This document shows, piece by piece, positions 53,716 through 63,396 of a stretch of DNA of 64,000 nt. A model generated the notes under the pieces. The model was not told the origin of the DNA, made no database searches, and saw only the letters and a program-made list of their open reading frames with translations. The translations under genes were made by a program, and so were the position numbers. Each line of letters begins with the position of its first letter. Position 1 is the first letter of the stretch. The stretch is from Subsaxibacter sp. CAU 1640. Its GTDB lineage: Bacteria; Bacteroidota; Bacteroidia; Flavobacteriales; Flavobacteriaceae. The stretch spans positions 124,001 through 188,000 of the forward strand of contig NZ_JALNMI010000001.1 in NCBI RefSeq assembly GCF_023156585.1, read 5' to 3'.

Positions 53716-55503
53716 ATGAGAAATTTTAAAATAATTGCAGGAATATTAACAATAATACTTTTAGCTTCATGCCAAGAAGTAGAAGATGATTTTCTTGATG
53801 CTCCTGCCCCTTCTAGTTTAGAAGAACCTGTCATATTCTCAAATGCTGATCTTGCTCGCGGTGCTGTAGATGGGATTCTAGAGCCAATGGGACAAACCAA
53901 TTCCTACCGTGGTCGCTTTATTCCATACTATGGCTTTAATACTGATGCCGAATGGAATTACAATTCTGATGAGCCCGGCAACGCAGCTGGTGAGCTATGT
54001 ACTTATGATGCAGATCCTACCAATACTCAAATGAACACTGACAACAATGCTTGGGCAATGATGTACTCAGGAATTGAACGTGCCAATATATGTATTCGCG
54101 GAATTCGTGCTTATGGTAACCCTGAACCTGGGAATGCACTCGGACAATTATTAGGAGAAGCCTTAACTTATAGAGCAATTTATTATGCTGATCTTATGAA
54201 AGCGTGGGGAGATGTTCCGGCTCGCTTTGAACCAATTAGCACAGAGACAATTTATTTACCTAAAACAAACAGAGACATTATTTATAAACAGATTATAGCT
54301 GATTTGGAAGAAGCTTCAACTTTAGTTGCTTGGCCTAATGAAACTTCAGCCACCACTTCTGTTGAACGTGTGAATAAAGCTTTTGTAAAGGGCTTTAGAG
54401 CTCGATTAGCAATGGTAGCAAGTGGATTCCAACAATATCCTGATGGTGTTAGAAGGAGTAACGATCCTGAACTATCAGTCGCAAACATGTATACACTGGC
54501 TCTAAATGAATGTTTGGATGTTATAAATAGTGGGACTGCACAACTTACACCTTCTTTTGAAACTTTATGGAGAAATCTTAATGAAGAAGTTTTAGCTGCG
54601 GGTAGAGAATCCCTTTGGGAAATTCCATTTGCAGCTGGCCGTGGACGAGTTTTGTTCTCATTTGCTGTAAGACATAGAGGAGTTGATCAACATACGGCAC
54701 AGCCAAGAGGAGGCATTGCAGGGCCGCTACCAACTGTATTCTATGATTATGATGAAGCAGACTTAAGAAGAGATGTCACCTGCGTTCCTTATGAATGGGG
54801 CAATCCTGTCAATGAATTTGCACAGCAACAACTTGTTGGTTTAGATACATGGTATTTTGGAAAATATCGTTATGAATGGATGACTCGTAGAGTAACATCA
54901 ACTAATGATGATGGTATCAATAAAATTTATATGCGTTATGCAGAAGTATTATTAATTGCAGCAGAAGCGGCAAATGAGTTGCAAGGCCCTGGAGCAGCAG
55001 CTCCTTATTTAAAGGAAATTAGAATGCGCGCATTTCCACCTGCCCTTCATGCGGAGAAAGTGGATAATTATGTCAACAGCTTAACTTCCAGTCAGGCAAT
55101 GTTTAATGCTATTGTGAAAGAACATGAATTTGAGTTTACAGGTGAAATGGAACGTAAACAAGCCTTAATTAGATGGAATCTTTTAGGTGATAATTTAGCA
55201 CAAGCTAAAGTCAAAATGACAAATCTTCGCAACAGAACGGGTGAATATGCCAATGTTCCTTCCACGTTGTACTATAAGTATGAAGCTGACGGTGAAACGC
55301 TAGATATATATGGTCTTAATAGAAATGAGAACACTAACCCAGGTCCAGAATATTCGAGTTTTGACTGGACATCTTTGACCGATATACAAATTAATTCCCT
55401 TTTTCAAGTTGGGGTTGATCCAGATAATAGACAGTTCTGGCCTATTTGGCAAGTATTTATTGATGCCAGTAACGGCCAACTAGTCAATGATTACGGTTAT
55501 TAA
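53716..55503 (+). CDS. SusD-like lipoprotein, pectin
   Basis: This 595-residue RagB/SusD protein has a lipoprotein signal (lipobox LASC, Cys16) followed by an acidic segment (QEVEDDFLDAP). The helical SusD core holds LLGEALTYRAIYYADLMKAW (about 142-161) and GFRARLAMVASGFQQYP, and the C-terminal part holds INKIYMRYAEVLLIAAEAAN (about 407-426), the usual family signature. It should bind pectic oligosaccharides on the cell surface and cap the SusC barrel. It lies 20 nt after susC and 27 nt before the beta-helix lipoprotein. The exact glycan is inferred from the surrounding lyases and esterases. Confidence 0.93.
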   Translation: MRNFKIIAGILTIILLASCQEVEDDFLDAPAPSSLEEPVIFSNADLARGAVDGILEPMGQTNSYRGRFIPYYGFNTDAEWNYNSDEPGNAAGELCTYDADPTNTQMNTDNNAWAMMYSGIERANICIRGIRAYGNPEPGNALGQLLGEALTYRAIYYADLMKAWGDVPARFEPISTETIYLPKTNRDIIYKQIIADLEEASTLVAWPNETSATTSVERVNKAFVKGFRARLAMVASGFQQYPDGVRRSNDPELSVANMYTLALNECLDVINSGTAQLTPSFETLWRNLNEEVLAAGRESLWEIPFAAGRGRVLFSFAVRHRGVDQHTAQPRGGIAGPLPTVFYDYDEADLRRDVTCVPYEWGNPVNEFAQQQLVGLDTWYFGKYRYEWMTRRVTSTNDDGINKIYMRYAEVLLIAAEAANELQGPGAAAPYLKEIRMRAFPPALHAEKVDNYVNSLTSSQAMFNAIVKEHEFEFTGEMERKQALIRWNLLGDNLAQAKVKMTNLRNRTGEYANVPSTLYYKYEADGETLDIYGLNRNENTNPGPEYSSFDWTSLTDIQINSLFQVGVDPDNRQFWPIWQVFIDASNGQLVNDYGY

Positions 55504-55530
55504 AAAAATTGAACTTAATAATAAGTTATT

Positions 55531-57090
55531 ATGATTATGAAAATAAAATTTCCTCTTAAAAGAATCCTAACTTTATCGCTCCTAATGCTAACCGCTTTGG
55601 GTTGCACCACTGATGATGAATTGATCGAAAATTTAGATATCAGTAGGGAATTTGCTCCAGTTGGCCTAGAGTTCTTTATACGTACACAAACTACGGTGGA
55701 ATTACACTGGAATACAGATGACAATGTTGACAATTATGTAGTTGAAGTTAGTGAAAATGCAGATTTTTCTAACTTGGTTGAATCAGTAAATGTGTCCTCA
55801 AATGAGATTCCAGTTCAAATTCTTTTGGCAGCAGAAACGTTTTATTATATCCGTGTTAAGGCAGTTAGTTCAAGAGGTTTGGCCGATTCCAATTGGTCAA
55901 CAATTACCGCACAGACTTTTGCAGAGCAACTCTTCCTACCAATACAGCCAGGAGATATTTTGTATAACCAGGCAACATTGAGATGGGTTCCTAACAGCGT
56001 GGTTACACAGATTACTGTAGAACCAGGAAGTATAGTTTATGATATTACGCCTCAAGAAATGGCAGATGGAATGGCAACCATTACAGGCCTTTCTGGAGAA
56101 ACTACTTATACGGCTATACTATTAAACGGTAGTAATGTCAGAGGTGGAATGTCATTTACAACAGAAGTAGACCCAAGTACAGGAACCGTGATAACTCCAT
56201 CAGATAATATATTTGAAAGAGTAACTAATGCAAGCCCTGGGGATGTTCTGATCTTGGAGCCTGGAGATTACACCGCTCAAGTTGGTACAATTACTTTGGA
56301 TAAATCATTAACCATTCGCGCTCGTTATAGTTACGACAAGCCTATGTTGAAGGTAAGTGTTTCAATTGTTACAGGAGCCACTGACGTGAGTTTGATCGAT
56401 TTAGACTTGACAGGTGATTTGCCAACAAGTTTAACAGATGTCGTAAGATTTTCAGCCGCTGGTGATTTTAATTCATTACTAATAAGAGGATGCAATGTCC
56501 ACGACTATGACCGTTCCTTCGTGGCTGGAAATGTCGCAGGTGCTACAGTCAATTCAGTAGAAATCAACAATTGTGTAGTGACTAATGTTATTACAAATGG
56601 AGGTGATTTCATCGATTTTCGAAATACGAACGCCCTAAACATTTCAGTATCAAACAGCACTTTTGACCATTGTGCGCCCATGCCTGGTAGAGATTTTTTC
56701 AGAGTTGATGCGGCTGGAAATCTTAATGGAAGCGCAACGGTAAACATTCTCTTAGAGTCTTGTACACTTTATGCTTGTGCGGACAGTAACAGCAGAAGAA
56801 TTTTCTATGTTAGATTCAATGCAAATGAAATTACCTCTAGAAATAATTTAATTACAGATACTGCTGTTGAAGCTTATTCAGACCAAAGCTCTACAGATGA
56901 GACTATTGTTTTTGACAACAACAATTACTTCAATGCACCTACCTTGTATGACCCATCAGTAGCCAGATTTGACACATCAACAACGTATTTAACATTAGAC
57001 CCAGGCTTTGCAGATCCTGCTTCTGGAGACTTTACAGTTACAAATCAAACAATTATTGATAATCAAATTGGTGATCCTCGCTGGAGATAA
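55531..57090 (+). CDS. FN3 and beta-helix surface lipoprotein (DUF4957/DUF5123-like)
   Basis: This 519-residue lipoprotein (lipobox ALGC; starts at 55531 or the second Met at 55537) has two FN3-like domains (about 35-125 and 130-210, with TVELHWNTDDNVDNYVVEVS). A right-handed parallel beta-helix follows (about 225-519), opening with IFERVTNASPGDVLILEPGD and rich in short turns such as SNSTFDHC and SRNNLITD. That arrangement fits DUF4957 and DUF5123 proteins found in the SusE position of pectin loci. No lyase residues such as RxPxxR were recognised, so it may bind rather than cut pectin. It is the third and last gene of the susCD operon, before a terminator. Confidence 0.75.
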   Translation: MIMKIKFPLKRILTLSLLMLTALGCTTDDELIENLDISREFAPVGLEFFIRTQTTVELHWNTDDNVDNYVVEVSENADFSNLVESVNVSSNEIPVQILLAAETFYYIRVKAVSSRGLADSNWSTITAQTFAEQLFLPIQPGDILYNQATLRWVPNSVVTQITVEPGSIVYDITPQEMADGMATITGLSGETTYTAILLNGSNVRGGMSFTTEVDPSTGTVITPSDNIFERVTNASPGDVLILEPGDYTAQVGTITLDKSLTIRARYSYDKPMLKVSVSIVTGATDVSLIDLDLTGDLPTSLTDVVRFSAAGDFNSLLIRGCNVHDYDRSFVAGNVAGATVNSVEINNCVVTNVITNGGDFIDFRNTNALNISVSNSTFDHCAPMPGRDFFRVDAAGNLNGSATVNILLESCTLYACADSNSRRIFYVRFNANEITSRNNLITDTAVEAYSDQSSTDETIVFDNNNYFNAPTLYDPSVARFDTSTTYLTLDPGFADPASGDFTVTNQTIIDNQIGDPRWR

Positions 57091-57117
57091 AGAATTTTAA
57101 TGCATGAGTTAGCCTAA

Positions 57118-57152
57118 AAAGAGGTGTGCATTCTTGGCATACCTCTTTTTTT
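57118..57152 (+). terminator. Terminator after the pectin susCD operon
   Basis: AAAGAGGTGTGC (57118-57129) pairs with GCATACCTCTTT (57137-57148) with one G-U pair and a 7-nt loop, followed by TTTT. The remaining 88 nt before the next gene show no operator copy and no clear promoter. Confidence 0.85.
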
Positions 57153-57240
57153 ACTAAAACAGATTAGCAACCTATTCCTTTGAGATCGAAAATTCAATTC
57201 TGATTGATTAATTTTAACACAAAAGATCATTATTCTCCCT

Positions 57241-58671
57241 ATGAAAAAACAACCTTTATCAGTCTATCTTATTTCTATTGGTTTGACCATATTGCTACTA
57301 TTTGCATTTGGTTGTAAAAATGCAGAGAAAAAGACAGTTGAAAAACCAGACACATTTGCTGCCGCTGATGATATCATCAGGAACATTAACGTTCCAACCT
57401 TTCCAGATAAGACTTTCAACATTATCGATTTTGGAGCAATTTCTGACGGAACTACAAGTAATTCAGAAGCTTTCAAAAAAGCCATCGACAGCTGTTCGAA
57501 AGTAGGTGGAGGTAAGGTGATTGTCCCTTCTGGCAAATTCCTCACTGGACCCATTTATATAAAAAGCAATGTTAACCTTCATCTTGAAGAAGGTGCTGAA
57601 GTATTGTTTTCAACAGATGCAAAAGAATACTTACCAGTGGTCCATACGTCTTATGAAGGTCAAGAATTGATGAATTACTCGCCATTGATTTATTCTTACA
57701 AAGAGAAAAATATTGCCGTTACCGGAAAAGGAACCTTCAACGGACAAGCCAGTAATGATAACTGGTGGGCATGGTGCGGAAAAGATGTCTATGGTTATGT
57801 AGATGGCACACCAAAACAGCAAGATGACCACAATTTGCCTCGCTTGTGGAAAATGTCAGATGACAACGTTCCAGTTTCTGAACGTGTATTTGGCGAAGGC
57901 CATCAATTGAGACCACAATTCATACAACCTTTTGAGTGCGAAAATGTTCTGATTCAAGGTGTAACATTTACAAACGCCCCTTTTTGGGTAATTCATCCCA
58001 TAAAATCAAATAATGTGACGGTTGATGGTGTCACTGTGAAAAGCCATGGGCCAAACAATGACGGTTGCGACCCAGAATATGCAAAAAATGTTCATATCAA
58101 AAACTGCATATTTGATACAGGAGATGATTGCATCGCAATTAAATCGGGTCGTAACAATGACGGTCGGGTTGTCAATATTCCAAGTGAAAACATTGTGGTC
58201 GAAAATTGTGATATGAAAGATGGCCATGGCGGTGTAGTCATGGGAAGTGAAATTTCAGCAGGTGTAAGAAACGTATATGTTCGGAACTGTAAAATGGATA
58301 GCCCAGAATTGGACCGTGCCATCAGAATCAAAACCAATACATTGCGTGGTGGTTTTGTGGAAAATGTGTTTGTACGCGACATTCAGGTGGGGCAAGTGAA
58401 AGAAGCTGTCCTAAAAATCAACACGTATTATGGAACCTATGCCAACCAAGAAGGCAACTTTATGCCATCGATTAAGAACATTCATTTGGAAAATATCACC
58501 GTTGAAAACGGAGGTGAATTTGGCGTTTTGATTAAAGGTCGTCCTGAAAGCCCTGTTCAAAACGTAACGCTCACCAATGTCACCATCAAAGGTGCCAAAA
58601 CAGATTTGTCTGTTGAAAATTCAGAACCTATCATCTTTAAAAACACGACCATCAACGGAAAAAACTATTAA
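57241..58671 (+). CDS. GH28 polygalacturonase family lipoprotein
   Basis: This 476-residue beta-helix enzyme has a lipoprotein signal (lipobox AFGC, Cys25). GH28 residues are complete: NNDGCDPEY (Asp274), GDDCIAIKSG (Asp295/296), GHGGVVMGSE (His329) and RIKTN (Arg362/Lys364). In this family the N-x-D/DD/GHG/RIK pattern marks hydrolysis of galacturonan or rhamnogalacturonan. It is the first gene of the final plus operon (GH28, DUF4861, GH105, GH43, CE12, esterase) with short spacings. That context of unsaturated-oligosaccharide processing favours an exo-acting or rhamnogalacturonan-directed role. The pre-barrel region with NFGAISDG-like FGAISDGTTSN is typical. Confidence 0.93.
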   Translation: MKKQPLSVYLISIGLTILLLFAFGCKNAEKKTVEKPDTFAAADDIIRNINVPTFPDKTFNIIDFGAISDGTTSNSEAFKKAIDSCSKVGGGKVIVPSGKFLTGPIYIKSNVNLHLEEGAEVLFSTDAKEYLPVVHTSYEGQELMNYSPLIYSYKEKNIAVTGKGTFNGQASNDNWWAWCGKDVYGYVDGTPKQQDDHNLPRLWKMSDDNVPVSERVFGEGHQLRPQFIQPFECENVLIQGVTFTNAPFWVIHPIKSNNVTVDGVTVKSHGPNNDGCDPEYAKNVHIKNCIFDTGDDCIAIKSGRNNDGRVVNIPSENIVVENCDMKDGHGGVVMGSEISAGVRNVYVRNCKMDSPELDRAIRIKTNTLRGGFVENVFVRDIQVGQVKEAVLKINTYYGTYANQEGNFMPSIKNIHLENITVENGGEFGVLIKGRPESPVQNVTLTNVTIKGAKTDLSVENSEPIIFKNTTINGKNY

Positions 58672-58680
58672 AAAATCATC

Positions 58681-59682
58681 ATGAAAAAATTAGGATTTAT
58701 AGCACTGCTACTTGTCAGCTTCTACGCTTGCAACGACACTAAAAAAGAAACTTCGCCAGCGGAAACAACAGAAAAAACCACTCCAAAAACCTATGCTGAA
58801 ATCTCTATTGCACAAGGTGGCGAATGGGTTGATGGCCCAAGAGGTCATAAAGAATTTGCAAATGGTACTTCCTTTAAAAATGTGAATTCTATTGATGTTC
58901 CCAAAGAGCATACGGACCATTCGTGGTATATCCGTTACGAAGGTCCTGGCTGGGAGAATAGTCAGGTTGGTTATCGTTTGTATCTCGATTGGAGAAATGC
59001 CATTGACATATTTGGGAAGAAAGTCGACAGTATGGTTTTGCCTTACGTGGGACAAGATGGTTTCGACTCCTATCACGAACCGTCACCATGGGGACAGGAT
59101 ATTCTTAAAGCAGGAAAATCTATGGGAATAGGCGGCTATGGTCGATTGATGAATGATACGGTTGCGCACTTCAATTCGGTCAAAAACACCTTCGCAAAAG
59201 TTGAGAATTCTGACGATGCTTCAACGGTTCATATTTCCTATAAAGATTGGAAAACAGGTGATGACAGCATTGATTTGGAAAGTAAGCTGACCATTTATCC
59301 ACAAGATAGATATACCAAGGCTGAACTGAATCCTTCAAAAGAAATTGCAGGTCTCTGCACGGGAATTGTAAAGTTTAAGGACATTCCATTGCAAAAGAAA
59401 GAAGGTCAAAAATGGGCTTATATCGCAACCTATGGAACACAAACATTGGTGAGCGAAACGGACAAACTCGGTATGGCTGTTTTTTATAAACTGGATGAAT
59501 TATCTGAACAAAAAGAAGGCGAGCATGACCATTTGGTGGTATTTAGACCTACTACTAAAACTTTAACCTACTACTTTTTGGGAGCATGGGAACAAGAGCC
59601 AAATGGTATCAGAACAGAAGCAGATTTTTTTAATGATTTGGACGCCAAATTGCAAACACTTGACAATTCAAACACGCTTTAA
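58681..59682 (+). CDS. DUF4861 family lipoprotein
   Basis: This 333-residue lipoprotein (lipobox FYAC, Cys17) belongs to the DUF4861 family, judged from HSWYIRYEGPGWENSQVGYR, YLDWRNAIDIFGKK and the C-terminal YYFLGAWEQEPNG. It is largely beta in character and carries several conserved Trp, His and Asp residues suited to a carbohydrate active site, but no known catalytic motif can be named. It lies 9 nt after GH28 and 11 nt before GH105 in one operon, so it acts on, or binds, pectic fragments. Genes of this family recur in pectin loci, which suggests an undefined enzymatic step. I cannot assign a reaction from sequence. Confidence 0.75.
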   Translation: MKKLGFIALLLVSFYACNDTKKETSPAETTEKTTPKTYAEISIAQGGEWVDGPRGHKEFANGTSFKNVNSIDVPKEHTDHSWYIRYEGPGWENSQVGYRLYLDWRNAIDIFGKKVDSMVLPYVGQDGFDSYHEPSPWGQDILKAGKSMGIGGYGRLMNDTVAHFNSVKNTFAKVENSDDASTVHISYKDWKTGDDSIDLESKLTIYPQDRYTKAELNPSKEIAGLCTGIVKFKDIPLQKKEGQKWAYIATYGTQTLVSETDKLGMAVFYKLDELSEQKEGEHDHLVVFRPTTKTLTYYFLGAWEQEPNGIRTEADFFNDLDAKLQTLDNSNTL

Positions 59683-59693
59683 ACATCAAACAA

Positions 59694-60932
59694 ATGAGGT
59701 TAAAAAACGCATACATTCTTTTGATTCTCTTGGCATTGACAGCATCTTGCAAACAATCAAAAGAAAATAGATCTGAACAAAACGAAAGTACATCAACGGA
59801 AAAAGTGGTTCCTGAAAACCTGAAATGGTCCGAAAGAATGATGTTATCCGAAATGCATCGTGTTCCAAAGGCATCAATGATTGATTTCGTCAAAAAACCA
59901 CGGTGGAGCTACACAAATGGTTTGGTTTTGAGCGCATGCGCGAAAGTCTATGAAGAAACCAACAAACAAATTTACTACGACTACATTTACAACTACGCCG
60001 ATGAATTGATTGATAGCACAGGTACCATCGAAACCTATAAATTGTCCAATCAAAACCTTGATATGATAAAATCAGGTGATGTGTTGTTGTATTTGTACCC
60101 AAAAACAAAAGAAGAACGGTTTTTGCTTGCCATGCAGACTTTAGACAGCCAAATGGAGTCACAGCCAAAAACATCAGATGGAGGTTATTGGCACAAGAAA
60201 ATCTACCCTTATCAAATGTGGCTCGATGGCTTGTACATGGCTGAACCTTTTCACATTCGATACGCACAGCAATATTTTAAGGACGATGCTAAAATTCAAA
60301 GAGTATATAACGATGTTGTGCACCAATTCGACCTCATCCAGAAGCATAGTCGCGATGAAAAAAGTGGCTTGCTGTATCATGGCTGGGACGAAAGCAAGGA
60401 GCAACGTTGGGCCAACAAAGAGACTGGAAACTCACAACATTTTTGGTCGCGTGGTATGGGATGGTATGGGATGGCAATGGTAGATGTGTTGGACTTTTTG
60501 CCTGAAACGCATCCTGGCCGTGAGCGTATCATCAACTATTTGAATCAGTATGCAGAAGCTATTGTGAAAGTTCAGCACGAATCTGGCTTATGGTATCAGG
60601 TCTTGGACCAAGGCAATCGTGAAGGAAATTATCTGGAAGCATCCGGTTCAGCAATGTTCACTTATACTTTGGCAAAAGGTGTTCGTAAAGGTTATTTGGT
60701 CGAAAAATATTTAGAAAATGCAAACAAAGCATACGATGGTATCATCAATCAATTAATTACGGTAGAAGACAACGGACTCGTCAACCTCAACCAAGTTTGT
60801 GGTGTGGCAGGTTTGGGCGGCGAACCTTACAGAGATGGTTCCTACGAATATTACATCGGTGAAATCATTCGTCCGAATGACCCAAAAGGAACGGGACCAT
60901 TCATCATGGCAAGTTTGGAATTGAACAAATAA
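59694..60932 (+). CDS. GH105 unsaturated rhamnogalacturonyl hydrolase
   Basis: This 412-residue lipoprotein (lipobox TASC, Cys19) has an (alpha/alpha)6 barrel. The signature YQMWLDGLYMAEPF (173-186) carries the catalytic Asp178, and HFWSRGMGWYGMAM and GNYLEASGSAMFTY are also typical of GH105 (YteR-like). By family it removes the 4,5-unsaturated galacturonic acid left by polysaccharide lyases from the non-reducing end. It therefore follows the PL enzymes of this locus. It is 11 nt after DUF4861 and 7 nt before GH43. The location is probably periplasmic or on the outer membrane because of its lipid anchor. Confidence 0.93.
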   Translation: MRLKNAYILLILLALTASCKQSKENRSEQNESTSTEKVVPENLKWSERMMLSEMHRVPKASMIDFVKKPRWSYTNGLVLSACAKVYEETNKQIYYDYIYNYADELIDSTGTIETYKLSNQNLDMIKSGDVLLYLYPKTKEERFLLAMQTLDSQMESQPKTSDGGYWHKKIYPYQMWLDGLYMAEPFHIRYAQQYFKDDAKIQRVYNDVVHQFDLIQKHSRDEKSGLLYHGWDESKEQRWANKETGNSQHFWSRGMGWYGMAMVDVLDFLPETHPGRERIINYLNQYAEAIVKVQHESGLWYQVLDQGNREGNYLEASGSAMFTYTLAKGVRKGYLVEKYLENANKAYDGIINQLITVEDNGLVNLNQVCGVAGLGGEPYRDGSYEYYIGEIIRPNDPKGTGPFIMASLELNK

Positions 60933-60939
60933 ACGTTGA

Positions 60940-62568
60940 ATGAAGTTTTACCTAAAATTTGTTGTTTTATTGATTTCTGCAACCATACTGGCACAAGCAG
61001 ACAAACCTTACATATCTAAAGTTTGGGTGGCTGATAATGGCGATGGTACATACCAAAATCCAATCATTTATGCGGATTATTCAGACCCAGATGTCGTTCG
61101 TGCTGGTGATGATTATTATATGACGGCTTCTAGTTTCAATGCCGTTCCGGGTTTACCAATTTTACATTCGAAAGATATGGTCAACTGGAAGTTGGTCAAT
61201 TATGCCTTGCCTCTAGTTGTTCCCAAAGAAACGTTTGACATTCCTCAACACGGTAACGGTGTTTGGGCACCGAGTATTCGCTATCACAACAACGAATTTT
61301 ACATTTATTGGGGCGACCCAGATTTTGGAATTTATATGGTGAAAACTCAAGACCCATTGGCCAATTGGGAAGCGCCAGTCTTGGTGATGGAAGGTAAAGG
61401 TTTGATTGACCCTTCTCCGCTTTGGGACGATAATGGTAATGCCTATTTGGTGCACGCTTACGCTGGCAGTCGTGCTGGCGTGAAAAGTCTTTTGTCCGTC
61501 AATAAAATGAATCCCGAAGGCACAAAAGTGCTTGATGCAGGAGTTCACGTGTATGATGGTCATGATGAAGATGATACCATTGAAGGTGTTAAATTTTACA
61601 AAAGGAATGGTTATTACTACATTTTTGCACCAGCAGGTGGGGTTGCGACTGGATGGCAAGTGGTTTTACGGTCGAAAACCATTTACGGCCCTTACGAACG
61701 AAAAGTTGTTCTGGAGCAAGGTAGCACGAACATCAATGGTCCGCATCAAGGTGCCTGGGTGGACACACCGAGTGGTGAATCATGGTTTTATCATTTTCAG
61801 GATGTAGACGCCTATGGACGTGTTGTGCATTTGCAACCGATGACCTGGAAAAATGATTGGCCTGTGATGGGTAAGGACTTGGATGGAAATGGAATCGGCA
61901 AACCAGTAAAATCCCATATAAAACCTTCCATTGGCAAATCCTATCAAATTCAAACACCTGTAGAAACTGATGATTTTAAAGGTTTCAATATAGGACTTCA
62001 ATGGCAATGGAATGCGAATCCAAATGTCGTCTGGCATGCAAAATTGCCTGGGAATGATTATTTGAGATTGTTCTCCATTAAAGTTCCAGAAGATTCGAAA
62101 AACCTTTGGATGGTGCCAAATCTCTTGCTACAAAAATTTCCAGCGCCCAATTTTACAGCATCTACAAAAATCACGTTACATCCTGAAGAAGCAAAAAATG
62201 GCAAAACTGCCGGACTCATCATTATGGGTACTGATTATGCCACATTAAGCATTTCGCATGATGATAAAGGCTTTTTTATTCAGCAAACGGAAGCCATTGA
62301 TGCCATTGCTGGTTCTGAAGAAAAAGTAAACGAATCACAACGTTTAAAATCGAATTCAGCTTTTTTTAAGGTGGAAGTAGTTGCGCCTGATGCGATGTGT
62401 CAATTCAGTTATTCTGAAGATGGAAAGACCTTCAAAAAAATTGGCAAATCGTTTAAAGCCCAACCCGGAAAATGGATTGGTGCCAAGGTCGGATTATTTT
62501 CGATTAGTACTCAAGAAGCCAAACGAGGTGGATATGCCGATGTAGATTATTTTGAAATCACAAAATAG
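60940..62568 (+). CDS. GH43 glycosidase (arabinosidase/xylosidase type), secreted
   Basis: This 542-residue protein has a signal peptide (about 1-20). The five-bladed propeller (about 35-330) has YSDPDVVR (base Asp49), GLIDPSPLWDD (Asp157) and TIEGVKFY (acid Glu215). A C-terminal beta-sandwich follows (about 345-542, the usual GH43 accessory domain), ending in the segment AKRGGYADVDYFEI. It probably removes arabinose, xylose or galactose side chains from rhamnogalacturonan oligomers. The subfamily cannot be fixed. It lies 7 nt after GH105. Its stop codon TAG is in the same frame as the CE12 gene that follows, with only two codons before the latter's TTG start. Confidence 0.9.
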   Translation: MKFYLKFVVLLISATILAQADKPYISKVWVADNGDGTYQNPIIYADYSDPDVVRAGDDYYMTASSFNAVPGLPILHSKDMVNWKLVNYALPLVVPKETFDIPQHGNGVWAPSIRYHNNEFYIYWGDPDFGIYMVKTQDPLANWEAPVLVMEGKGLIDPSPLWDDNGNAYLVHAYAGSRAGVKSLLSVNKMNPEGTKVLDAGVHVYDGHDEDDTIEGVKFYKRNGYYYIFAPAGGVATGWQVVLRSKTIYGPYERKVVLEQGSTNINGPHQGAWVDTPSGESWFYHFQDVDAYGRVVHLQPMTWKNDWPVMGKDLDGNGIGKPVKSHIKPSIGKSYQIQTPVETDDFKGFNIGLQWQWNANPNVVWHAKLPGNDYLRLFSIKVPEDSKNLWMVPNLLLQKFPAPNFTASTKITLHPEEAKNGKTAGLIIMGTDYATLSISHDDKGFFIQQTEAIDAIAGSEEKVNESQRLKSNSAFFKVEVVAPDAMCQFSYSEDGKTFKKIGKSFKAQPGKWIGAKVGLFSISTQEAKRGGYADVDYFEITK

Positions 62569-62574
62569 ATTAAT

Positions 62575-63396
62575 TTGAAAGTCAATTATTTACATATCAT
62601 ATGTGTCAGCTTACTCATAGTTGGCTGTGCTTCCGATAACAAAACTCAAACTTTTACAAAAGTCTACCTCATCGGAGATTCTACTATGGCGGATTATACT
62701 GGATATTACGACCTTGGCAAGGATTATATGAAAACTAGATATCCTATAGCAGGTTGGGGCCAAGTCTTCCAACAATTTTTGATATCGGATAGTCTTTCAA
62801 CTTTAAAAAATATCATCAAAACAGATAGTGTCATTGTGGATGACAGAGCAAGAGGTGGCAGAAGCACACGTACTTTTTTTCAGGAAGGCAGATGGCGCGC
62901 AGTTTATGATAGTTTGAAGCCAAATGATGTGGTCATTATGCAATTTGGTCATAATGATGCCGCAGAACAGAAGACCGAACGTTACGTTAATATTGAAGGT
63001 TATAAAGAATTTTTAAGATTGTTCGTCAATCAAACAAGGGAAAAAGGAGCCATTCCCATCATTTTGACACCTGTGGCACGAAATTATCCTTGGAAGGATG
63101 GCAAGCTTCAAAACGTTCATGGCGAGTATGACCAAGCGCCTAAAGATATTGGCATTGAGATGAATGCAATGCTTATCGATTTGAATAAAAAATCGAGAGA
63201 CTTTTTTACAAAAAAGGGTGAAACTTATGTTTCAGAAACATACTTTATGAACTTACCTGAAGGTAAATATGAAGCATATCCAGAAGGATTAAAAGACAAT
63301 ACTCACTTTCAACCACAAGGTGCCACGGAAGTTGCCAGACTTGTATATGAAGGACTAAAAGAATTGAATTTAAAGTTAAAACCTTCGGATGATTAG
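62575..63396 (+). CDS. CE12-type rhamnogalacturonan acetylesterase, lipoprotein, TTG start
   Basis: This 273-residue SGNH esterase shows IGDSTMAD (Ser36), ARGGRSTRTF, MQFGHND (Asn) and DNTHFQPQG (Asp/His). The only in-frame Met before the catalytic serine is absent, so translation must start at a non-ATG codon. TTG at 62575 gives a good lipoprotein signal (KVNYLHIICVSLLIVGC, Cys18) and lies two codons after the GH43 stop in the same frame. It should remove acetyl groups from rhamnogalacturonan or galacturonan. It is longer than the other CE12 of the window and has a distinct insertion (YYDLGKDYMKTRYPIAG). It overlaps the next esterase gene by 8 nt. Confidence 0.88.
   Translation: MKVNYLHIICVSLLIVGCASDNKTQTFTKVYLIGDSTMADYTGYYDLGKDYMKTRYPIAGWGQVFQQFLISDSLSTLKNIIKTDSVIVDDRARGGRSTRTFFQEGRWRAVYDSLKPNDVVIMQFGHNDAAEQKTERYVNIEGYKEFLRLFVNQTREKGAIPIILTPVARNYPWKDGKLQNVHGEYDQAPKDIGIEMNAMLIDLNKKSRDFFTKKGETYVSETYFMNLPEGKYEAYPEGLKDNTHFQPQGATEVARLVYEGLKELNLKLKPSDD

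Noticed and set aside
62566-62577. GH43-CE12 as one fused pseudogene product interrupted by TAG
   Set aside because: The CE12 half starts with a clean lipoprotein signal peptide, which would not be needed in a fusion, so two separate genes are more likely.
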